This document shows, in pieces, positions 1 through 5,282 of a stretch of DNA of 13,897 nt. The notes below the pieces were generated by a model, which was not told the DNA's origin, did not search any database, and saw only the letters and a program-made list of their open reading frames with translations. Each line of letters starts with the position of its first letter. Within the stretch, counting starts at the first letter, position 1. The position numbers were made by a program, and so were the translations under genes. The stretch comes from Pseudomonadota bacterium (lineage in GTDB: Bacteria > Pseudomonadota > Alphaproteobacteria > Rhizobiales > Devosiaceae): NCBI GenBank assembly GCA_023433985.1, contig JAEYTN010000127.1, forward strand, positions 1 to 13,897, in the 5' to 3' direction.

Positions 1-71
1 TACCGGTCCTCCCAGTCATCCAGATAGGAAAGGTTCTCGGCGATGTCCTGGAAGGCTTGCGGATGGGTCAT
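1..71 (-). CDS. sufE: SufE family Fe-S cluster assembly protein (N-terminal fragment)
   Basis: The window edge cuts this gene; only the first 23 codons and two bases of the next are present. SufE accepts sulfur from the cysteine desulfurase SufS and passes it to the SufBCD scaffold in the cytoplasm. The fragment begins MTHPQAFQDI and ends in LDDWEDR, followed by TA, consistent with Tyr. The acidic/aromatic LDDWEDRY signature near residues 17-24 is typical of the SufE N terminus, where a short helix with 'I.e.f..ldDWedRY' precedes the active-site region. The catalytic Cys would lie outside the window. The ATG at 71 places the signature at the usual distance from the N terminus. There is almost no Shine-Dalgarno sequence, and a possible promoter lies so close that the mRNA could be leaderless. 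Family assignment is from pattern memory on a short piece. Confidence 0.8.
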   Translation of the reverse strand, partial: MTHPQAFQDIAENLSYLDDWEDR

Positions 72-77
72 TGCCTG

Positions 78-106
78 TAGATAGGCGATCCGGGTCGCAT
101 TGTCAG
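78..106 (-). promoter_or_regulatory. Candidate sigma70-type promoter for sufE
   Basis: On the minus strand CTGACA (101-106) is followed, after exactly 17 bases, by TATCTA (78-83). The -35 matches TTGACA at 5 of 6 positions; the -10 is a poor match (3 of 6). The -10 ends only six bases before the sufE ATG, so transcription would begin at about the A of the start codon. This is a motif call only and could be chance. Confidence 0.3.
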
Positions 107-125
107 GGTGCTGATGGCCGGCCCG

Positions 126-168
126 AAAAAATGAAGAACCCGGCGAGGAGGTGGAAACTCCCGCCGGG
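126..168 (-). terminator. Rho-independent terminator, minus strand
   Basis: Bases 139-145 (CCCGGCG) pair with 162-168, and 147-150 (GGAG) pair with 158-161. This gives an 11-bp GC-rich stem with one bulged base (146) and a 7-base loop. Read on the minus strand, the stem is followed by TTCTTCA and six T's (complement of 126-131). It would end transcripts arriving from the 250-929 genes before sufE. A second perfect 7-bp hairpin (176-182 with 189-195) lies just upstream in the direction of transcription. Confidence 0.8.
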
Positions 169-175
169 CTCAAGC

Positions 176-195
176 ACGAAGCGGCGAAGCTTCGT
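176..195. repeat. Perfect 7-bp inverted repeat next to the terminator
   Basis: ACGAAGC (176-182) and GCTTCGT (189-195) form a perfect stem with a six-base loop. No T-run follows on either strand, so it is not a terminator itself. It stacks upstream of the terminator at 126-168 and may protect the 3' end of the minus-strand transcript. Confidence 0.5.
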
Positions 196-249
196 ACCAG
201 GGGTTATGTAGGGCGCATGTCGCAGGGATGCAAGGGCGTTCGTGCCCCC

Positions 250-552
250 CTACGGCTGGCGAACGCGACGGGCGAGGGTGGTGACGAGCCAGGCGACGCC
301 GGCCGCCGCAAGGGTGAAGGCGGTGTCCTCGATCGCTTCGAGGCCCTTGAAGCCTTCGCCGCCGGCGATGTCGCCATAGGCATCGAGCGCTTCATTGAGC
401 AGCTGGAAGACCAGCACGGCGAGGAAGGCGGGACCCGGCCGCCGGAGGATGACGAACGCCGTCGTGAAGATCGCGAGGGCGAAGACGACGTGCAGCGCGG
501 CCGGGCCGAAGCCGCTCGCGTCGATGACCGCCTGCTTGAGATCGTTCCACAT
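250..552 (-). CDS. Small hypothetical membrane protein (100 aa)
   Basis: I do not recognise the family with confidence. The 100-residue product begins MWNDLKQAVI and has hydrophobic stretches at about residues 18-36, 41-54 and 76-93. Two acidic patches lie between them (NEALDAYGD near 53-61 and EAIEDT near 72-77), and the C terminus is basic (ARRVRQP), so two or three membrane spans are likely. The layout of a His near the first segment and Glu/Asp residues before the later ones loosely recalls VanZ-like proteins, but this is weak. The ATG at 552 is chosen because upstream codons in this frame are antisense to nothing conserved and read into the NIPSNAP gene. The ribosome site is poor (GGGG just upstream). 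It lies 50 bases downstream of the NIPSNAP gene on the same strand and ahead of a strong terminator, so the two probably share a transcript. Confidence 0.7.
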   Translation of the reverse strand: MWNDLKQAVIDASGFGPAALHVVFALAIFTTAFVILRRPGPAFLAVLVFQLLNEALDAYGDIAGGEGFKGLEAIEDTAFTLAAAGVAWLVTTLARRVRQP

Positions 553-602
553 GCCCCAGCAATGAGCATGAAGGAGGCGATGCTGCCAACCCCGCGGCCC
601 GG

Positions 603-929
603 CTAGAGCGGGCGGGAGAACTTCGTGGGGGCGAGGAACTGGCTGGTGATGTTGGCCAGGATCGGACCCTCGGCTTCCGAGGCATCGCGCAGGGCGTGCC
701 AGTCGGGATCGGCGATGAAGGCGCCCCAGCGCGTCTCGCGATCGGCCATCGAGGCCCAGCGGATCATGTAGGTGAGGTCGTTGTTGGACTCTCCGATCAC
801 CGTGGTCCAGAAGCCCGCCTGCTCGATGCCGTGCTTCTCCCACAGCTTCAGCGTGCCATTCTCGAAGCGCTTGAGCAGCGCCGGCAGCCGGCCGGGCAGG
901 CAGCGATAGACGCGCAGTTCGTAGATCAT
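603..929 (-). CDS. NIPSNAP family protein
   Basis: The 108-residue protein starts MIYELRVYRCLPGRLPALLKR and fits the NIPSNAP/ferredoxin-like alpha-beta-barrel dimer family (PF07978). Visible hallmarks are the opening 'YELR.Y...pGr...l..rF' strand-helix and a central GFW/TT.IGE.N.LTYMIRWAS strand. A final part around residues 66-92 has W..F..DPDW and ends in a basic tail. Length is typical of single-domain bacterial members. The family is cytosolic; its bacterial role is not settled. The ATG at 929 has a good purine-rich ribosome site (GAGGGAGA) about 6 bases upstream. It is the first gene of the probable unit with the membrane protein at 250-552. Confidence 0.85.
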   Translation of the reverse strand: MIYELRVYRCLPGRLPALLKRFENGTLKLWEKHGIEQAGFWTTVIGESNNDLTYMIRWASMADRETRWGAFIADPDWHALRDASEAEGPILANITSQFLAPTKFSRPL

Positions 930-963
930 GGTGTCTCCCTCAGGTGTTGCGAGGGTGGAGCAT

Positions 964-977
964 GCCGGCGCGCCGGC
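964..977. repeat. GC-rich perfect 14-base palindrome
   Basis: GCCGGCGCGCCGGC is a perfect dyad lying 35 bases upstream of the NIPSNAP start codon, between it and the terminator of the previous gene. It has no loop and no T-run, so a protein-binding site is more plausible than a terminator. In DNA this GC-rich it may be chance. Confidence 0.3.
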
Positions 978-990
978 TGCAATGGGCCGG

Positions 991-1027
991 AAAGGAAAAC
1001 CGGAAGCGCGGGGCAGCGCGCTTCCGG
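991..1027 (-). terminator. Rho-independent terminator after the DUF5330 gene
   Basis: CCGGAAGCGCG (1000-1010) pairs perfectly with 1017-1027 to form an 11-bp stem with a six-base loop. On the minus strand the stem runs into TTTTCCTTT (complement of 991-999). It lies 54 bases past the stop codon of the gene at 1081-1371 and separates it from the NIPSNAP gene. Confidence 0.8.
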
Positions 1028-1080
1028 TAGCCAGGGGTCGCTTTGGAGTAGCGTCGGGGAAGTGACGCGAGCCCTGGTGG

Positions 1081-1371
1081 TCAACCCATCCTGTCCGGTC
1101 GCGGTCGGGGGAGCGGGACCGGGATCGACGCATCCGCTTCAGGCGCGTCGACGGATGGGAGTTTCGGGGCGGCGAGGACGGCGAGCGCCGCCTTGCCGCC
1201 GGCGCATTCGAGGTTCGAGCAATCCTTGAGGACATGCTCGACGACCGCCTTCTGGCCCAGGGCGACCGCCTCGCGGGAAGCCGCATCCAGGTCCCGGCCA
1301 AGATCGGCATCCCTGGGCGCGATGATGACGAACATCACCGTGAGCCAGAATGCGGAGCGCAGCAGAAACAT
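1081..1371 (-). CDS. DUF5330-like small exported or membrane protein
   Basis: A 96-residue protein beginning MFLLRSAFWLTVMFVIIAP, which is one N-terminal hydrophobic segment (about residues 2-18) acting as signal peptide or anchor. A polar helical region follows (about 24-50, ASREAVALGQKAVVEHVLKDC). Two Cys residues (about 51 and 56, CSNLEC) could form a disulfide. The segment GGKAALAVLAAP and a proline/arginine-rich tail complete it. The F(L)LR.AFWL opening, the paired Cys and a short 'GkaAlavlaa' helix match what I remember of the alphaproteobacterial DUF5330 family, whose function is unknown. ATG 1371 has AGGGGAG upstream at about 10 bases. It is divergent from the DivJ-like kinase and close to sufE, an arrangement I recall from other Hyphomicrobiales. 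Confidence 0.75.
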   Translation of the reverse strand: MFLLRSAFWLTVMFVIIAPRDADLGRDLDAASREAVALGQKAVVEHVLKDCSNLECAGGKAALAVLAAPKLPSVDAPEADASIPVPLPRPRPDRMG

Positions 1372-1568
1372 GGACTTGAAACTCCCCTGTGGCGTTTGCC
1401 GCCGTTGGTAGGAGACTAGGACTGCCCGCTTAAGCGCCGTTTCGAACTTTCGATAAAATTAGACACAAAGGCCGCCGGGCGCGGGCAAGGAAGTGTTTAC
1501 GCTAACCGTCGAAACCCCCCACGCAAGCCTGTGAATAGGGCGCGCAACGGGCCCGCGGACGGTTTCGC

Positions 1569-1583
1569 TTAAACCTGTCTTAG
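1569..1583 (+). promoter_or_regulatory. CtrA-box-like site upstream of the DivJ-like kinase
   Basis: TTAA (1569-1572), seven bases, then TTAG (1580-1583), one base short of the CtrA consensus TTAA-N7-TTAA. It lies 45 bases before the chosen start of the kinase gene. The wider intergenic stretch 1372-1628 is AT-richer than its surroundings. It also holds a degenerate copy (TTAA-N7-TTCG, 1430-1444) and a -10-like TAAAAT at 1454-1459. Short motifs of this kind need confirmation. Confidence 0.35.
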
Positions 1584-1628
1584 GCGTTGGAGTGGAAGCT
1601 CCAGACCAACAATAAGGGCGTCGGGACA

Positions 1629-3452
1629 GTGAGTTTGAGTATGCGTAGCCTGCGGTCTTGGCTCGAGGGCATATGGCGTCAGCGCCTGTCGAGCAGTTCC
1701 GGTGGCCGTCCCGAAGCGCTGCGCCGCAAGGCCATCGCGACCAGCGCCTCGATGGTGCTCGCCATCAGCCTGATCGGCATGCCCGGCGCGCTCTACATGC
1801 TGGTGCAGGGCACCCTCCTTCCCTTCGTGATGACGACGATCGGCGTCGCGGCCGGCATGATTGCCGTGTCGCTGACCCAGCGCGGGCAGTTCGAGCGCGC
1901 CGCCGCCACGCAGGTCTACGCCACGCTGCTGAGCGGCTTCCTGCTGACGGTGGCGGACAGCGCCGTGGCCGATTTCGGCCTCGCGGTGGCGCTGCTCGCG
2001 CCGGTGCACGCCTCGCTGCTGACCCGCACGCCGGTGAAGAAGCGCGCCTGGGCCATCCTCGTGGTGGTCGTCGCGGCGGGCGTCGCCTCGAGCATGAACC
2101 TGCTGGTCTGGCCGGAGGCGTTCCGCGCCGAATTCGCGCTGATCGGCGCCATGACCTTCGTGATCACGGCCGCGCTCATCGCCTATTCCGCCAACCGGCT
2201 GAACTCGGTCTTCGAGGTCTACGAGAAGGGCCAGATCAACGCCTACAAGCACCTGATCGAGCATGTGCAGGACGCCGTGCTGCGGTTCGGCTCGGATGGT
2301 GGCGTACTGTTCGTGTCGCGTTCGGCCGAAAAGCTGTTCGGCTGCCGGCGCTTCGAGTTGAGCGGCTCGGGCCTCGTCGACCGCATCCATGTGATGGACC
2401 GGCCCGTCTACCTCACCGCCTTTGCCGGCGCCAACAGCGATGGCGAGACGCGCAGCGTCGAGATTCGCATGCGCCGCGACGATGCCGAGCCGGGCGCCGC
2501 GCCGCGCTTCATCTGGGTCGAGGCATCGCTGTCGCCGGTGGTGGATATCGAATCGGACGAGCCGCGGCACGAGGTCGTGGCGCTGCTGCGCGACGTAACC
2601 GCCCGGCACGACCACGAGCACGAGCTGCAGCGCGCCCGCAAGGCGGCCGAGGAGGCGTCGATCGCCAAGTCGCGCTTCCTCGCGACCATCGGGCATGAGC
2701 TCAGGACCCCGCTCAACGCCATTGTCGGGTTCTCCGAGATGATGACCTCGGGCGTGGTGGGCGAGCTCAGCCCCCAGCACAAGGAGTATGCGACGCTGAT
2801 CCACCAGAGCGGGCACCATCTGATCGAGGTGGTGAAGATGCTGCTCGATATGTCGAAGCTCGAAGCCGGCAAGTTCGAGCTGCAGACCGAGCCCTTCATG
2901 CCCGAGACGCTGGTCGAGCCCTGCTTCAAGATGGTCGACGCCATGGCGCGGGAGAAGGCCATCCGGCTGATGAGCGACATTCCGCGCGCCCTGCCCATGC
3001 TGGTGGCGGACGAGCGGGTGTGCCGGCAAATCCTGCTCAACCTGCTCTCGAATGCCATCAAGTTCAGCCACGAGCATTCGGTGATCACGCTCGGCATGCG
3101 GCGGCAGGGCCGCTACGTGGCCGTTTCCGTCACCGACCACGGCATCGGCATGCCGGAGGAAGCGGTGCGGCGGCTGGGCGAGCCGTTCTTCCAGGCGCAG
3201 GGCGGGCTGGCCCGCCGCTATGAGGGCACGGGTCTGGGCCTGTCGATCGTCAAGGGCCTGGTGGAACTGCACGATGGCGAGCTGCACGCCAGCTCCACGC
3301 CGGGCGAGGGCACGGTGATGACTGTTCTGCTGCCGATAAACGGTCCGGAAACCAAGGTGGAGGAAACTACGGCGGTAACGCCCCTCCATCGGGACTCGGC
3401 GCCCCAGCAAATGCCCACATGGCACGCAGACGAAAGAAAAAGAGCCCTATGA
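1629..3452 (+). CDS. divJ: DivJ-like PAS sensor histidine kinase
   Basis: This is a 607-residue membrane histidine kinase, numbered from the GTG at 1629. Six hydrophobic segments lie at about 39-61, 64-81, 94-112, 115-133, 139-159 and 169-186. A PAS-type sensor follows (about 206-331), then HisKA with phospho-acceptor His356 in HELRTPLNAIVGF. The HATPase has an N-box (LLNLLSNAIKF), a G1 box (DHGIGM near 503) and a G2 box (GTGLGLSIVKG near 533). There is no receiver domain. Six membrane spans, ~600 residues and the RLGEPF.Q..GG...RYEGTGLGLS stretch match DivJ, the kinase that phosphorylates DivK and so controls CtrA. PleC or another PdhS-type kinase is the alternative. GTG 1629 has AAGGG ten bases upstream; ATG 1641 and TTG 1587 are other possible starts. 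The gene overlaps the next one by 34 bases. Confidence 0.85.
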   Translation: MSLSMRSLRSWLEGIWRQRLSSSSGGRPEALRRKAIATSASMVLAISLIGMPGALYMLVQGTLLPFVMTTIGVAAGMIAVSLTQRGQFERAAATQVYATLLSGFLLTVADSAVADFGLAVALLAPVHASLLTRTPVKKRAWAILVVVVAAGVASSMNLLVWPEAFRAEFALIGAMTFVITAALIAYSANRLNSVFEVYEKGQINAYKHLIEHVQDAVLRFGSDGGVLFVSRSAEKLFGCRRFELSGSGLVDRIHVMDRPVYLTAFAGANSDGETRSVEIRMRRDDAEPGAAPRFIWVEASLSPVVDIESDEPRHEVVALLRDVTARHDHEHELQRARKAAEEASIAKSRFLATIGHELRTPLNAIVGFSEMMTSGVVGELSPQHKEYATLIHQSGHHLIEVVKMLLDMSKLEAGKFELQTEPFMPETLVEPCFKMVDAMAREKAIRLMSDIPRALPMLVADERVCRQILLNLLSNAIKFSHEHSVITLGMRRQGRYVAVSVTDHGIGMPEEAVRRLGEPFFQAQGGLARRYEGTGLGLSIVKGLVELHDGELHASSTPGEGTVMTVLLPINGPETKVEETTAVTPLHRDSAPQQMPTWHADERKRAL

Positions 3453-4762
3453 CGGCAGCATCCTTTGCGCACCTGCCTCTGCAGGTCGGTGGCGTCGCAC
3501 TGGCCCAAGCGGGCCGGGCGGCGCTTTGGGTCATTGCGCGCTACATGCGCTCTCCGCTCACCAACTCGGCGATCCTGGCGCTGGTAGTCACCACCGCCAT
3601 GGCCGGCTCGAACGCGCTCTACGGGCAGCGGCACGCGCACCCGGCGCCGCTGTTCGGAGCGACCGAGTCGCCGCTCGCCGAGGACGTGGAGCCGGTGATT
3701 CCCGCGGTGCGGCCGAAGGGGCTGGGGGCGACCCTGGCCGAGGCAGCGGCAGTGGAAATCAAGCCGCCGGCGCTGCTCGATACGACGCCGGGCCCGATCG
3801 GCAATGCCGATGTGTTCGAGGTGCAGCGCAAGCTCGAGATGCTGAAGCTCTTCTCCGGCAAGATCGACGGCTACTACGGGCCGCAGACGGCGCGCGCCAT
3901 CAAGAAGTTCGAAGAGCTGCAGGGACTGAAGCCCGTCGGCATGCTGACGCCCGACATCGTGCAGCGGATCAAGACCGCGCCGTTGTCGGCCGCCGATCCG
4001 GCGCCCAAGCCGGTGCCCGCCCCCGTGGTGGTCGCCGATCCCGCTCCGGTGGTCGAGGACAAGAAGCCCGCGCTAACCGTGACGCTGCCCAAGCTCGAGG
4101 CGCCGAAGGCCGAAACGACGCTGCCTGCGGCCAAGCCCGTCGCCGAGGCCGAGCAGCCGGTGGCGCCGCAGTCGCTCGCCGCGCTGGCCGAACCCGCGCC
4201 GCTGAGCGCGGAACTCACCACCGGCTCGATCGGCGCGCCCAAGAAGGCGGCAACCGTGCTCGGCCGGCCGCTGCCCGATACGCCCGAAGAGGCGCTTGAA
4301 ATGGCCGCGGACACTGCCGGCGAAGCGATCGAGACGATCATTTCGGGCGTGCAGACCGTGGCGATGAACAAGCCGGGCAAGGCGAACTCGTTCGCCGCTG
4401 CCGACCAGCCGCTCAGTACGGTCGAGACGCAGGTGGCCGCGACCCCCGACCGGCCGCAGGTCGGCGTGCCGCTGTTGATCGACGACGAGCCGCAGAAGCC
4501 GGGCACCGAAGTCGCCGTGCTCGATACGCCGGCGACGCCGAAGGAAGTCGCGCCGATTTCGGTGAGCGATCCGGTGGTGGTGGCCAAGGTGCAGCGCGGG
4601 CTCGCGAGCCTCGGCTTCCTGCATGGGCCGGCCGATGGCGTAGCGGGCTCGGCGACGGCCAAGGCGATCCGCAACTTCGAGGTCTATTTCAACTACAAGG
4701 TGACCGGCCGGATCAGCCCCGAGCTTCTCGACCTGCTGGTCGAGAACGGCGCGTCCATCTAG
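3419..4762 (+). CDS. Membrane-anchored protein with two peptidoglycan-binding domains
   Basis: The 447-residue protein has a very basic cytoplasmic N terminus (MARRRKKK) and one membrane segment near residues 46-66. A PG_binding_1-type domain lies at about 128-186, with the helix-loop V..VQRKLEMLKLFSGKIDGYYGPQT and AIKKFEELQGL. A long Pro/Ala/Glu/Lys-rich linker spans about 190-380, and a second copy sits at the C terminus (about 384-443, KVQRGLASLGF then AIRNFEVYFN). Topology predicts cytoplasm-in, periplasm-out anchoring to the cell wall. No catalytic domain is visible, so it is probably structural or a partner of a wall enzyme. The ATG at 3419 gives the basic pre-membrane motif and overlaps the kinase by 34 bases, implying co-transcription. 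The ATG at 3449 is the alternative start, with a better ribosome site (AAAGAG). Confidence 0.85.
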   Translation: MARRRKKKSPMTAASFAHLPLQVGGVALAQAGRAALWVIARYMRSPLTNSAILALVVTTAMAGSNALYGQRHAHPAPLFGATESPLAEDVEPVIPAVRPKGLGATLAEAAAVEIKPPALLDTTPGPIGNADVFEVQRKLEMLKLFSGKIDGYYGPQTARAIKKFEELQGLKPVGMLTPDIVQRIKTAPLSAADPAPKPVPAPVVVADPAPVVEDKKPALTVTLPKLEAPKAETTLPAAKPVAEAEQPVAPQSLAALAEPAPLSAELTTGSIGAPKKAATVLGRPLPDTPEEALEMAADTAGEAIETIISGVQTVAMNKPGKANSFAAADQPLSTVETQVAATPDRPQVGVPLLIDDEPQKPGTEVAVLDTPATPKEVAPISVSDPVVVAKVQRGLASLGFLHGPADGVAGSATAKAIRNFEVYFNYKVTGRISPELLDLLVENGASI

Positions 4763-4824
4763 CCCTTGAGTTGTCGCGCTCGCGGACCGTAAAAGTCTGC
4801 ACCTTTTCCTGAGAGCGCTTCGGG

Positions 4825-5157
4825 ATGTTCCGCACCGACCTGTGGGTCGCCGCATTCGTGCGGCGGCACAATGACATCGGCCATATCTGCGTCGTGACCC
4901 GGCGAGGTGACCCCATTGCCGGGCAGATATTCGTCGCGGTCGACCATCTCAACGGAACGGAATCGCTCTATGTGCCGGCGCCGATGAGCGCGCGGGGCGA
5001 CGATACCGAGAGCCGGCTTTTCGCCCTCCGGCTGGACAAGGCGGAGCCGCTGGCGGTGCGTGAGCGCATCCTGCGCGAACAGGATTTCGACCCCGACCTG
5101 TGGGTCGTATCGCTGGAAATGCGCGGCGGGGACCTAGGGCTCGACATAGTCGGCTGA
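4825..5157 (+). CDS. DUF1491 family protein
   Basis: The 110-residue soluble protein begins MFRTDLWVAAFVRRHNDIG and has the DUF1491 (PF07372) pattern. It opens with a strand containing 'W..A.vRR', then a glycine-rich hairpin with R.GD..AG.IFV.VD. A YvPAP strand follows, and the C-terminal motif is E..Ile.Re..FDPDLWVVSLE (about residues 84-103). The function of the family is unknown. GAGAG lies nine bases before the ATG. It follows the peptidoglycan-binding gene by 62 bases on the same strand and probably belongs to that block. Confidence 0.88.
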   Translation: MFRTDLWVAAFVRRHNDIGHICVVTRRGDPIAGQIFVAVDHLNGTESLYVPAPMSARGDDTESRLFALRLDKAEPLAVRERILREQDFDPDLWVVSLEMRGGDLGLDIVG

Positions 5158-5176
5158 AGTCGGCGGGCCCGAATAG

Positions 5177-5205
5177 TTGCGCCCACTGAAATAGTTCTCT
5201 ATGCT
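5177..5205 (+). promoter_or_regulatory. Candidate promoter of the protease/MBL module
   Basis: TTGCGC (5177-5182) and TATGCT (5200-5205) are separated by 17 bases in a locally AT-rich stretch (about 5170-5245) that contrasts with the GC-rich flanks. The predicted transcript start would be near 5212, directly at the left arm of the inverted repeat at 5214-5231. A direct repeat AATAGTT occurs at 5172-5178 and 5190-5196. Both hexamers are only partial matches. Confidence 0.35.
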
Positions 5206-5213
5206 TTGTTTTA

Positions 5214-5231
5214 TTCTAGCTCGCGCTAGAA
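5214..5231. promoter_or_regulatory. Perfect inverted repeat, candidate operator of the protease/MBL module
   Basis: TTCTAGC (5214-5220), TCGC, then GCTAGAA (5225-5231) form a perfect 7-bp dyad. It lies 51 bases before the protease ATG and just downstream of a plausible -10. No T-run follows on either strand, so it is not a terminator. Its placement suits a repressor site. No regulator gene is adjacent. Confidence 0.45.
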
Positions 5232-5282
5232 GTATTCAGTGTTGACTGCAATCGGCAAGCTTTGGCGACCGGAAGGCGATCC

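Noticed and set aside
151..606. 151-codon plus-strand frame opposite the small membrane protein
   Set aside because: It starts inside the terminator hairpin and is rich in Gly/Glu/Arg, a shadow pattern. The minus-strand frame has clear membrane segments.
696..1229. 177-codon plus-strand frame opposite the NIPSNAP and DUF5330 genes
   Set aside because: It spans an intrinsic terminator and two genes with recognisable families on the minus strand; no ribosome site was noted.
1569..3425. 618-codon open frame on the minus strand opposite the kinase
   Set aside because: It mirrors the kinase exactly, has low-complexity His/Arg/Gln-rich composition and no recognisable domain. Long antisense frames are expected opposite GC-rich genes with strong third-position bias.
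4791..4807. AAAAG...CTTTT hairpin between the peptidoglycan-binding gene and DUF1491
   Set aside because: Only a 5-bp AT-rich stem without a GC stem, so not convincing as a terminator between genes that look co-transcribed.
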